Shown in pieces: positions 7,766 to 15,222 of a stretch of 24,989 bases of DNA (position 1 is its first letter; the number at the start of each line of letters is the position of its first letter). The notes under the pieces are model-generated. The model was given only the letters and a program-made list of their open reading frames with translations. It searched no databases and was not told the origin of the DNA. This DNA is from an uncultured Anaerolineaceae bacterium. Lineage in GTDB: Bacteria; Chloroflexota; Anaerolineae; Anaerolineales; Anaerolineaceae. Location: assembly GCA_937920255.1 (NCBI GenBank), contig CALDSL010000405.1, forward strand, positions 1 through 24,989. Reading direction: 5' to 3'. The position numbers and the translations under genes were made by a program.

Positions 7766-10700
7766 TTACTTGGTGAACTTGAACCACAGCGAGTGTTGGG
7801 TGCCGTCCGCCAGGCTGAAGGTGATCATCTGGCAGGTGCCCTTCCAGTTCTTCACGGTCTTCCACGAGTACAGGTACCAGTTATCGGTGTAATCGTAAAC
7901 CAGTTTGCCATCCGCCAGGCTGGCCGCGCCCACCGGCTCGCCGGTGGTGCAGGAAATCCGCTGGACGGTGGGCTGGCTTGCCAGGATATCCATACCCTTG
8001 TCGCTGGCGAGGCTGAAGAACAACGCCTGGGTACTGCCCGCGTTTGCTAGGTTGAACTCCGGCGGGTTAGTGTACGAGTGGAAAAAACCCTGGAAGTTGT
8101 ACCTCACGTAGATTGTGGCTTCATCCGTCGCGGTAAACCCGGTGGGGTCGGTGACCTGCACGCGCACGGTCAGTGTGGCCGTGGCTGCGGGGGCTACAAA
8201 GTCAACCGACTGGCCGGGGGTCTCAAAGGAACCATCATTGTCCAGGTCCCAGGCGAACTCGAGGCCTTCCAGCCCGTTAGGATCGGTGGCTGTAGCGGAC
8301 AGGGTCACGGTTTCATATTCGACCACGCTGTAGGGGCCGCCGGCATCCACAGTCGGGGGAGCTTCGAGCGCCAGATCCACCAGCACCGGGTCGTGATCCG
8401 AGATACGGAACTCATCCGGAGCGTACAAAGAATTGATCTGCGTAGCCGACTTAAAGTTGGTATTGTAGTCCAGCACGCTGGGTTCGTCGGCGTTGATGTG
8501 CCATTCGGCCACGTTCGCCACCTGGCTAACCAAGGATGGGCTGGCCAGAGCATGGTCGAGGTAGCCCCACTGGCCGTCAAAGACATACGAGTAGGCATCC
8601 GGGCCGAGGAAGGCTTCAATTAGGTTGGTAAAGCCCAGGTCTTCCAGGGCGATGATCGGGTCTTCTTTGGCGTAGGAGTTGAGGTCGCCCACGATAAGCG
8701 CATCCATGTCGCCTACGCCGGTCGGGTCAGAGGCCAGCCATTCGCCCAGCAGCAAAGCGGCGTTGAGGCGTACCTGGTTGCAGTTGCCCTGGCCGTCAAA
8801 GCCATCCGGAGCGTCGCAGGCGCTGCCCTTGCTCTTCAAGTGGTTGACGCTGGCGACAAACACGCCGCCATCGACATGCTGGAAGGCCTGCGCCAGCGCG
8901 GCGCGGTTGCGCGGTTCATCGTCGCCGCCGTTGATGAAGGCTTCGCTGTTCAGCACCGCGGTCTGGCCCACCAGGCTGACCACGCCGGGCTTGTACAGGA
9001 ACCCGACTTTGATCGCGTCGCCGCCCAGAGCGTATTCCTGCCCGACGTTCGTGTCGACATCCACGTAGGCGTAGGTGCCGGTAGCGGTGGCGGCGTTAAG
9101 CGCATCGGTCAGCGCGGCAAGGGCGCTATCGGGGCCGTAGCCATCGTTTTCGATTTCGATCACGCCGATCACATCCGCTTGCGTGCCGACAATGGCGGCA
9201 ACGGTCTTGGCAAGCTGGCGGTCGTACTCAGGCTGATTCTCTGCGCCGCGGCAGTCCGCGCCGGTGCCGGAGGGGTAACAGTTGGTCCAACTATTGAAGA
9301 AGTTGAGCAGGTTCATACCCGCCACGCGCACGTCACCGGTTTTGGCCGGGGCGTCAACAGGTCGGGGGTTAGCGGCTTCGAAGTAGTAATAGCCATTCAG
9401 CGCGTTCACCGGGCGCACGCGGTAGGCATTGGGGCTGGAGGAATGCCCACCCCAGGTGTAATTCAGCACGCCAACGATGCCGGTGGCAGTGTCACCGCCG
9501 CGCAGCGTGTTGCTGGCCGAGAGCGGCTGGCCGTCGCGCGCGAAGAGGATCGGGTCGGGGTTCTGGAGTTGGGACGCATCGTCGATGATAATGCGGTTGA
9601 GGTTGTTCTGCTCCTGCAGCGCCAGCGCCGGAGCGCCGGGTTCAACCATGTTGGTGGGCTGCTGCAAGCGGCCGCCGGAAGACATGACCACCTGGCCAAA
9701 ACGGCCAAGCTGGAAGTGCTCGGTCACGTACAGAGTCTGCGGCAAGCGCACCAGCATGCCTTCGTAGCGTTCCAGGTAGTCCGCGGTCGGGAAGGGCAGG
9801 GTTACGTCGGTAGGTACTACCGTGCCGGTACCACAGGGGATGACACCCGATGAAGATGTAGTGATTTGCGATTGGCCTTGATACTCTGATGCATCGCCGG
9901 TCACACGGACGTAATCGCCCAGGGAGACGCTATCACGACTTGCGTTGTAGACGAAGATGCCGTCCGAAGTAGCGGGATCGTTGTCACCGGCCGGGTCCTG
10001 GATGAAGAAGCCGCGTTGGGTGGGGCTGGGGCCTTCGTAGTCGCCAACTACTACGCCCTCGGTAGTCCGGGTGCCGGTCAGTGCAACCGTGGGGCCACTG
10101 CCCTGAATTTCATAGATGGGAGTGAAAGGCAGGTCGCAGGCGTTTGGCTCCGGTGTGGTAAAGCTGACCGAGTAATCATCTACCATGCTATCCGGGGGAT
10201 CATCCGCGTCCACATCGGTGACATACGCGGCCAGCACCGTGAAGGTGCAGGTCTCGCCAGCCACGAAATCAGCATCCGGATCGATGGTGTAGGCGGCAGG
10301 CCCGCCGCTGACAACAGCCGTCTTCACGCCGCTGAGCGTGCAAGACAGGCTGTACCAGCCATCCGCCAGGTTCACACCTTCTGAGAATGCAACATTAATA
10401 TTTGTGTCGAAGGTTACATTTACTGCCCCATTCGCCGGCGTAACCGAGCTGACGATTGGAGCACTGTCAACAATATCAATGGTATGGAAGCCGAGCCCAT
10501 CGAAGGTATCGGTAGCAAACCCATCCCACTGCACGGAAGGATCAAAGGCATCGCCGCCGTTGTCGTCGCCGCCCTGGACGGACGCCTTGCGGCGCAGAGT
10601 GTTATCAGCGGTGCTGGTCAGGCCCGATCCCCATTCGGAGCCGGGATCAAAACCGATCTGGCCGATGACATCGATGACAGCCGTACCCTTGCGTAGCACC

Positions 10701-11080
10701 ACAGCATCGTCGCCGTTGTACCATCCGGCACCGTTGGTCTGGTCAGCCTGCGCCAGGATGGCAGCAACTGAGCTACTTTGTGCAATGATGAACACGTCGC
10801 CATCAGCCACCGTGCCCGTCAAGTTGATGGTCAGGCCAGCACTGGTTGAACCGTTGAAAAACATCTGGATGTTGTAACCACTCGTGCCGAGGTTAATTGC
10901 CGCGCCTGTACCGTTATAGATTTCCAGCGCCTTGTTATTGCTGGAGCCCTCAATATACTCCGAGAAAAACAGCTCGGCGGTAGCAGCCCGCGCGCTAAGC
11001 GGCGCGGGGAGCAGGGCAAAGGCCATCGAAAAGATCGCCAGGGCCGCCACAAGACGGAAGAGGGAACGCTTGAAACTCAT
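7766..11080 (-). CDS. Secreted ExeM/NucH-like multidomain nuclease (EEP fold)
   Basis: An 1104-residue exported protein. Residues 1-33 are a signal peptide ending near SARA. Domains in order: lamin-tail-like domain about 34-200, SbsA/Big_5 Ig-like domain about 205-310, OB-fold of the YhcR/ExeM type about 318-575, endonuclease/exonuclease/phosphatase (EEP) domain about 586-905, PKD domain about 907-993, and a C-terminal PxKF-like domain about 995-1104. EEP residues are visible: Asn590, the Glu of IEIEND (642-644), His747, GDLNS (Asp799, Asn801), LDHAL (Asp842, His843) and ISDHDP (Asp895, His896). Related proteins degrade extracellular DNA for nutrients or biofilm turnover. The PxKF core itself is altered. 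ATG 11080 has AAGGAG nine bases upstream. It stands alone between its own promoter and terminator. Confidence 0.9.
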   Translation of the reverse strand: MSFKRSLFRLVAALAIFSMAFALLPAPLSARAATAELFFSEYIEGSSNNKALEIYNGTGAAINLGTSGYNIQMFFNGSTSAGLTINLTGTVADGDVFIIAQSSSVAAILAQADQTNGAGWYNGDDAVVLRKGTAVIDVIGQIGFDPGSEWGSGLTSTADNTLRRKASVQGGDDNGGDAFDPSVQWDGFATDTFDGLGFHTIDIVDSAPIVSSVTPANGAVNVTFDTNINVAFSEGVNLADGWYSLSCTLSGVKTAVVSGGPAAYTIDPDADFVAGETCTFTVLAAYVTDVDADDPPDSMVDDYSVSFTTPEPNACDLPFTPIYEIQGSGPTVALTGTRTTEGVVVGDYEGPSPTQRGFFIQDPAGDNDPATSDGIFVYNASRDSVSLGDYVRVTGDASEYQGQSQITTSSSGVIPCGTGTVVPTDVTLPFPTADYLERYEGMLVRLPQTLYVTEHFQLGRFGQVVMSSGGRLQQPTNMVEPGAPALALQEQNNLNRIIIDDASQLQNPDPILFARDGQPLSASNTLRGGDTATGIVGVLNYTWGGHSSSPNAYRVRPVNALNGYYYFEAANPRPVDAPAKTGDVRVAGMNLLNFFNSWTNCYPSGTGADCRGAENQPEYDRQLAKTVAAIVGTQADVIGVIEIENDGYGPDSALAALTDALNAATATGTYAYVDVDTNVGQEYALGGDAIKVGFLYKPGVVSLVGQTAVLNSEAFINGGDDEPRNRAALAQAFQHVDGGVFVASVNHLKSKGSACDAPDGFDGQGNCNQVRLNAALLLGEWLASDPTGVGDMDALIVGDLNSYAKEDPIIALEDLGFTNLIEAFLGPDAYSYVFDGQWGYLDHALASPSLVSQVANVAEWHINADEPSVLDYNTNFKSATQINSLYAPDEFRISDHDPVLVDLALEAPPTVDAGGPYSVVEYETVTLSATATDPNGLEGLEFAWDLDNDGSFETPGQSVDFVAPAATATLTVRVQVTDPTGFTATDEATIYVRYNFQGFFHSYTNPPEFNLANAGSTQALFFSLASDKGMDILASQPTVQRISCTTGEPVGAASLADGKLVYDYTDNWYLYSWKTVKNWKGTCQMITFSLADGTQHSLWFKFTK

Positions 11081-11322
11081 GCCGATCTACTCCTTGTATC
11101 TGACCAACCAGAAATGGATATGGATGGGGCCGGGAACTTCCCCCAAACAGGGCGCCAGAGAAACGAATCGGATGCAATCAGACAAAGCAGTGAACTGGGA
11201 AACAAAAACCGTGAACCCACGATCGAGTCACGGTCGGTTACGCCACTTGCTCCCCCTGGCCAAGGCGTCCAAATACAGACCAGGCTTCAACGCATCCGTA
11301 TACATTCGGTACCCTTGCGCAG

Positions 11323-11348
11323 AAAACCTACAATTTATTATAGGTTTT
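11323..11348. repeat. AT-rich palindrome over the nuclease promoter -10
   Basis: Perfect 8-bp inverted repeat AAAACCTA (11323-11330) and TAGGTTTT (11341-11348), 10-nt loop. It overlaps the -10 box at 11337-11342. It could be an operator; on the plus strand it is followed by more T and could act as a weak terminator. Confidence 0.45.
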
Positions 11349-11365
11349 TTTCGCCGGGCAATCAA
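11337..11365 (-). promoter_or_regulatory. Sigma-70-type promoter of the secreted nuclease gene
   Basis: Minus-strand TTGATT (11365-11360) and a perfect TATAAT (11342-11337) with 17-bp spacing. The left target duplication of the MITE-like element begins only 10 bp upstream of the -35. Confidence 0.7.
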
Positions 11366-11384
11366 GAGTATTTTATGACCTTGG

Positions 11385-11554
11385 CAGGGCTTTCACAAAG
11401 TCCAGCCATTTGTGAAAGCCCTGCCTTACAGGCAGCGAAAGACCCTCCCCCTGCCCCCTCCCAGCGGCAAAAAGCGCCGCCGGGAGGGGAGAATCTATCT
11501 TTGGGGGTTTACCCCCAAACCCCAAGAAAGGCAAGAGACTTTGTGAAAACCGTG
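11385..11554. mobile_element. 170-bp MITE-like element with 18-bp terminal inverted repeats
   Basis: The left end CAGGGCTTTCACAAAGTC (11385-11402) and the reverse complement of the right end (11537-11554) match at 16 of 18 positions. Both sides are flanked by the exact 10-bp direct repeat ATGACCTTGG at 11375-11384 and 11555-11564, as expected for target duplication. There is no transposase frame inside. The interior is a chain of hairpins: 11383-11425 (17-bp stem, carrying a second inverted copy of the end sequence), 11455-11489 (13 of 14 paired) and 11500-11519 (8-bp stem). The insertion ends 14 bp short of the last base of the neighbouring minus-strand gene. CAGGG ends with 8-10 bp duplications resemble, from memory, ISAs1-family elements; parentage is inference. 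Confidence 0.72.
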
Positions 11555-11568
11555 ATGACCTTGGCCTG

Positions 11569-12108
11569 CTAGGCTGCTTCGCGCAGCTCGCGCAGCTTTT
11601 CCAGGTCGAGGATGCCTTTTGCGCCCCAGCCGCGCGTGCCCTCCGGCACCTCGGGGCGGAACTCCTCGTATAGGGAATAGGCGCGGCGTTTCAACTCGTC
11701 CTCTGAAAAATGCGCGGCCAGGGCGCGCATTTCTTCGGTCACCTGCGGCAGCGCTTCGCCGAACTTGTTCTTCAGGTAGCGGCGCACCGACGCGGGATCA
11801 TCCGGGCGGCCTTTGCTGATGGCGCGCACGCCGTCTTTGGTATCCACCACCGGCACAGCGCGGCCCAGCAGCCCGACGGTATACTGCTCGTCCGGCTGGC
11901 GGTCGCGGGCAGCCTTGCGGCCCTCTTCATCATCACCGCTGTCGCCATCGTAGATGCCCAGCCGCTGGCCTTTCGACTGGGCGTTGAGGCCGGAAACGGC
12001 CTTACCCAGGGTGAGCGCCGTATCCTCATCGTACCCCAGGCGTTCGGCCACCACCGCTGCCCACAGGGTCATCACCGGGGCGCGATTGATCTTCACGCTA
12101 TCGACCAT
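11569..12108 (-). CDS. Conserved hypothetical protein
   Basis: A 179-residue soluble protein opening MVDSVKINRAPVMTLWAAVVAERLGYD and ending with GWGAKGILDLEKLRELREAA. I recall similar uncharacterised proteins in Actinobacteria and Chloroflexota sharing the RAPV-TLWA-VVAERLG opening and the FRPEVPxGxxGWGAxGxLDL end. It is helical and charged in the middle, with no membrane segment and no catalytic motif I know. AAGGAGGG lies just before ATG 12108 and is inside the end of the upstream SDR gene, whose TAA directly abuts the ATG, so translation is coupled. Its 3' end lies 4 bp from the right target duplication of the MITE-like element. No function is proposed. Confidence 0.75.
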   Translation of the reverse strand: MVDSVKINRAPVMTLWAAVVAERLGYDEDTALTLGKAVSGLNAQSKGQRLGIYDGDSGDDEEGRKAARDRQPDEQYTVGLLGRAVPVVDTKDGVRAISKGRPDDPASVRRYLKNKFGEALPQVTEEMRALAAHFSEDELKRRAYSLYEEFRPEVPEGTRGWGAKGILDLEKLRELREAA

Positions 12109-13155
12109 TTACCCTCCTTCGGATGCGTGATCTTCATCCTTCCAATCCGAATTTTCCACCCACGGGTTGGGCTCGCGTTTTTCCTCCCCGCGATGGTGAA
12201 AACCATTACTGCGCTCAATGAGCGCCATGCCCTCCTCCAGGCTGACGCGCGGCTGCCAGCCGAGCAGGCGTAGAGCCTTCTCGGCGCGCGGCGGGTCGCC
12301 GGGAAGCGCGCGCAGCAGGCTGCGCAGCCCGCCGCGGGTGAAGTGCGGGGCGCGGCCCAGCACCCGGCTGAGCGATTCCTGCAGCCAGCCGGCGCCCAGC
12401 AACAGCGGCAGCGGCTGCGAGCGCAACTGCGTGCCGGTCATGCGGGCGTAGTGTCCCATAAACGCGGAATAGGTTGTGACGCCGTCGAACACGTCCACCG
12501 TGTCGCAGGTTTGGGCGGCCACGGCGGCGGTGACGGCATCCACCAGGTTTTCGATGTAGAGATAGGGGAACGCATACGCGCCCGAGCCGGGCACGCCCAG
12601 CCGGCGGCGCTGCGCCTGGGTGATCGGCTCGACCGTCCAGCGCGGCACGCCCGGGCCGTAGACCGGGGCCAGCCGCAGGATGATCACCTGGGTGCGTCCG
12701 GCGGCTTCGGCGGCGCGCAAGGCGCGTTCGGTCTCCAGGCTCAGGTCGGTGGGCGGGTCGCCGGTGGTTTGCGGGAGGTTGTCCTCCCCGGCCAGGGCCT
12801 GGCTGCCGTACACCAGCAGCGACGAGAAGGCAATCAACCGCTCCACGCCGGCTTCGGACGCGGCGCGGTACAGCCCGGCGGCATCCTGCGGGCGCAACCC
12901 GCCCGCGGCGTTGACCACAACCTGCTGGCCTTGCAGCGCCGCGCGGGCAGCGTCAGGGCTTGCCAGGTCGCCGGTGACCAGGCGGATGCCCAGCTTTTCC
13001 AGCGTTTGCGCCGCCGGCGAGCCTGGGCTGCGCACCAGGGCGGTCAACTGCACCTCACCCAGCCGCCCAATGCCCAGGGCGGCCCAGCGGCGCAGCAGGG
13101 CTCCACCAATGGTGCCTGTCGCGCCGGTTACCAGTACATGCAAGGGGTCGCTCAA
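12109..13155 (-). CDS. SDR-family NAD(P)-binding protein lacking the catalytic Tyr/Lys
   Basis: An extended/atypical SDR of 348 residues with the nucleotide-binding GATGTIG motif (residues 11-17), a VNAAGG strand, FSSLLVYG, and LRLAPVYGPG as in NAD-dependent epimerases. Where the family has YxxxK followed by LExER, this protein reads PTDLSLETERAL, so both Tyr and Lys appear replaced (Pro and Ser). A charged 30-residue tail ends the protein. TTG 13155 is preferred because AAAGGAG lies five bases upstream and the SDR strand then starts within a few residues; an earlier TTG at 13173 lacks a ribosome site. It may be a non-catalytic NAD(P) sensor or use other residues. It is coupled to the hypothetical gene at 11569. 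Confidence 0.82.
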   Translation of the reverse strand: MSDPLHVLVTGATGTIGGALLRRWAALGIGRLGEVQLTALVRSPGSPAAQTLEKLGIRLVTGDLASPDAARAALQGQQVVVNAAGGLRPQDAAGLYRAASEAGVERLIAFSSLLVYGSQALAGEDNLPQTTGDPPTDLSLETERALRAAEAAGRTQVIILRLAPVYGPGVPRWTVEPITQAQRRRLGVPGSGAYAFPYLYIENLVDAVTAAVAAQTCDTVDVFDGVTTYSAFMGHYARMTGTQLRSQPLPLLLGAGWLQESLSRVLGRAPHFTRGGLRSLLRALPGDPPRAEKALRLLGWQPRVSLEEGMALIERSNGFHHRGEEKREPNPWVENSDWKDEDHASEGG

Positions 13156-13218
13156 ATATGCTCCTTTAACCAATAAGATCGTATTTGCCCCCGCGGTTCA
13201 GGTGGTTCTCGTGCCCCA

Positions 13219-13247
13219 ATTATACAAGATGCGCCGGAGAATGCCAC
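13219..13247 (-). promoter_or_regulatory. Promoter of the SDR/hypothetical gene pair
   Basis: Minus-strand TATAAT at 13224-13219 and GTGGCA at 13247-13242, spacing 17, about 64 bp upstream of TTG 13155. Confidence 0.55.
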
Positions 13248-13340
13248 CGAGTATTCGATTTGAAGCTATAGAAGAGGAAATACTCTTGTTTAATATTCGC
13301 ACAAAAGCGAACCGCGCACCGTCCCGGTGCTCCTTCGGGA

Positions 13341-13418
13341 AAGAAGCGAAGAGCGCGAAGAAAAACCCGAAGCGAACCTTAGATTTTTTTCGCGTTTCCT
13401 TTGCGCTCTTCGCTTCTT
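13341..13418. repeat. Inverted repeat with 16-bp arms
   Basis: AAGAAGCGAAGAGCGC at 13341-13356 is perfectly inverted at 13403-13418, loop 46 nt. The loop has further GCGAA/TTCGC motifs and a run of seven T. It lies downstream of the alpha/beta hydrolase stop and upstream of the SDR promoter. Similar CGAAGAAGCGAAG palindromes are, in my memory, common intergenic repeats, so it may be a dispersed repeat used as a terminator. Confidence 0.6.
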
Positions 13419-13481
13419 CGCGGTGAGTTATTTTGCGCGGTCCATACTCCTCTAGGGACGCGACAGGCTATTCGTTCGTTA

Positions 13482-14276
13482 TTAAATGGCCTGTAACTCC
13501 TCCGGCAGAGGCGCGTGTTCGAGCCAGGCGCGCAGCGCGCGGTTGAACAGAGCCGGGTTTTGCAGCGGCCAGTTATGGCCTGCGCCGCGCACGCATACAG
13601 CGCGCGCATCCGGCAGCACCTGCGCCAGGTCTCGCGCGGATTGGCGCACCACGCCGTACTCCTTCTCACCCACCGCCACCAGAACGGGAAGCGCGGCGCG
13701 CTCTAACCCGGCGGGCAGGCGAAACTGCATGTTCTCGTTGAGGGTCATATTCACAAAGCCATCGATGGTCATGTTGCGGGTCTCTTCGCGCACCTCGGGC
13801 AAAAATTCGGCCGGGATGCCGTAGCTCTGCATGTTGGCGCGGATCCAGAAATCGCGCAGCCGGAAGGGCCAGTAGGCCGCCAGGGTGGCGCGCAGCAACG
13901 CCCGGCCGGCAGGCGATGCCATGCAGCCGCCGCCGGGAATGGCGCGCGCCAGCGTCCCGCTCAGAAAGGCGCTGGCGAAAAGCGCCGGCTCGCGCGCGAG
14001 TAACAGCGCGCCCAACTGCCCGCCCAGCGACAGACCCACCAGGTGAACCTTCTCGCCACCGGGGCGCAGAAAGTCCACCAGCGCCTGGGCGGCCCTCTCA
14101 AAATGGAACGGGCTTTCGTCCGTGCTGCGGCCGCTGCCGGGCAGGTCGGGTACGATACAGCGGTAGGTATCCTGCAGCGCCTGCACCTGGTAACGCCAGC
14201 TCCAGCCGGCCGCGCCGCCGCCGTGCAGGAAGAGAATTTTTTCGGCGGCCGGCGGGCCAAATTGTTCGATGTACAT
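13482..14276 (-). CDS. Alpha/beta hydrolase fold protein
   Basis: A 264-residue hydrolase. The oxyanion-hole motif HGGG is at residues 18-21, the nucleophile elbow GLSLGG has Ser83, and the catalytic His is in GAGHNW (His234). The acid is likely Glu204 or Glu206 in VAVGEKEYG, where many relatives have Asp. DLPGSGRS near 44-51 is also typical of esterases and C-C hydrolases. ATG 14276 has AGGAG eight bases upstream; a TTG two codons earlier is less likely. It starts 11 bp after the PfkB kinase stop, so it is the last gene of that operon. Substrate unknown. Confidence 0.87.
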   Translation of the reverse strand: MYIEQFGPPAAEKILFLHGGGAAGWSWRYQVQALQDTYRCIVPDLPGSGRSTDESPFHFERAAQALVDFLRPGGEKVHLVGLSLGGQLGALLLAREPALFASAFLSGTLARAIPGGGCMASPAGRALLRATLAAYWPFRLRDFWIRANMQSYGIPAEFLPEVREETRNMTIDGFVNMTLNENMQFRLPAGLERAALPVLVAVGEKEYGVVRQSARDLAQVLPDARAVCVRGAGHNWPLQNPALFNRALRAWLEHAPLPEELQAI

Positions 14277-14287
14277 GAGCAATGCTC

Positions 14288-15211
14288 CTATGCGCCCGCT
14301 TCGCGGGTGAACCAGTCGTCAAGCTGGGCGCGGGTGATGAGATCGGCGCTGCTGCCGCGCAGGGCGCAGGTGTGGCGGGCGGCCATCTGGCCGCGCAGGA
14401 TCGAATCTTCGAGCGAGTAACCGTCAAGGACGTAGCTGGCGAGGAAGCCCACCGCCAGCGAGTCTCCGGCGCCGTTGGTATCCACCACCGGCAGGTCCAT
14501 TTCCACCGGGGGAAAATAGCGCACGCTGCCGCGCGCGCCCAGGGCGCATCCCTGGCTGCCCATGCCCGAGACCACAATCTGGTGCGGGTTGCGTCGCAGC
14601 AGAGCCTCGATCAGCGCGCCGGGACTCGCCTGGTTGGCGGCCGAGAAGAAGAGGATATCCGCCCAATGGATGAAGTCGGCGCGGTAGGGGTCGTCCAGGT
14701 GGGTCACGTCTTGCAGATCACAGGCGATCACCACACCCAGATCGCGGGCGAGCGGCAGCAGCCGGCGCGCCCAGTTGGGCAGGTTAACGTGCGCCAGCCG
14801 CGCCCCTGCCAGCACCGGGCTGCAGGCGTCGATATCGATTGTAAGTTGCATGTGGCTCTTGCCGTCGTAGAAGTTCTTGCGCCGCCCGTCGCGGTACATG
14901 ATGTTGACGCTGCGGCTGGTGCCGGCCGGGTCGGTGAACAGCGCGCGAGCGTCGATACCCGCGGCGGCGAGCGCCGCGCGGATGGAACCGCCCAGCGCAT
15001 CGTCACCCACGTGCCCGATGAAAGCGGTGCGCCGGCCCAGGCGCGCATAGCCGAGGCTGGCATACCCGCCAGCCTGGCCGATCGTATCCAGGTTCTCGGT
15101 GAAATTGGCCTCCCGGCTCCAGTCGACGTCATCACCGTACAGGTAGACGTTGGTATCGATGCCGATATTGCCAATTACGACCACTTCGGGGCCGCCGTGT
15201 TGATCCGCCAT
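14288..15211 (-). CDS. PfkB-family carbohydrate/nucleoside kinase
   Basis: A 307-residue ribokinase-like kinase. Evidence: an N-terminal VVIGNIGIDTN strand, the glycine pair of IGQAGGYAS near 45-52, GHVGDDALG, and the C-terminal signature DTNGAGDSLAVGFL with anion-hole glycines and catalytic Asp250. These enzymes phosphorylate sugars or nucleosides using ATP. ATG 15211 has a modest AGGG upstream. It is 11 bp from the SRPBCC-like gene upstream and 11 bp from the hydrolase downstream, a tight three-gene unit. The substrate cannot be told from sequence. Confidence 0.92.
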   Translation of the reverse strand: MADQHGGPEVVVIGNIGIDTNVYLYGDDVDWSREANFTENLDTIGQAGGYASLGYARLGRRTAFIGHVGDDALGGSIRAALAAAGIDARALFTDPAGTSRSVNIMYRDGRRKNFYDGKSHMQLTIDIDACSPVLAGARLAHVNLPNWARRLLPLARDLGVVIACDLQDVTHLDDPYRADFIHWADILFFSAANQASPGALIEALLRRNPHQIVVSGMGSQGCALGARGSVRYFPPVEMDLPVVDTNGAGDSLAVGFLASYVLDGYSLEDSILRGQMAARHTCALRGSSADLITRAQLDDWFTREAGA

Positions 15212-15222
15212 ATTACCCTGGT

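Larger units (their letters stand above)
11081..11568. other. 488-bp intergenic region upstream of the nuclease gene
   Basis: It holds the nuclease promoter (11337-11365), a palindrome over its -10 (11323-11348) and the MITE-like element (11385-11554) with its target duplications. The leader from about 11330 to 11081 is roughly 250 nt, with no gene and no riboswitch class I recognise. Confidence 0.6.
13156..13481. other. 326-bp intergenic region upstream of the SDR gene
   Basis: It holds the SDR promoter (13219-13247) and a long inverted repeat (13341-13418). No gene is supported in it on either strand. Confidence 0.55.

Noticed and set aside
8840..9853. 337-codon plus-strand frame inside the nuclease gene
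   Set aside because: It lies wholly antisense to a well-supported EEP/OB-fold coding region and shows no domain or ribosome site.
11375..11565. Phage or integron attachment site
   Set aside because: The direct repeats look like att sites at first, but the inverted ends just inside them and the lack of an integrase or tRNA fit a transposon-type insertion better.
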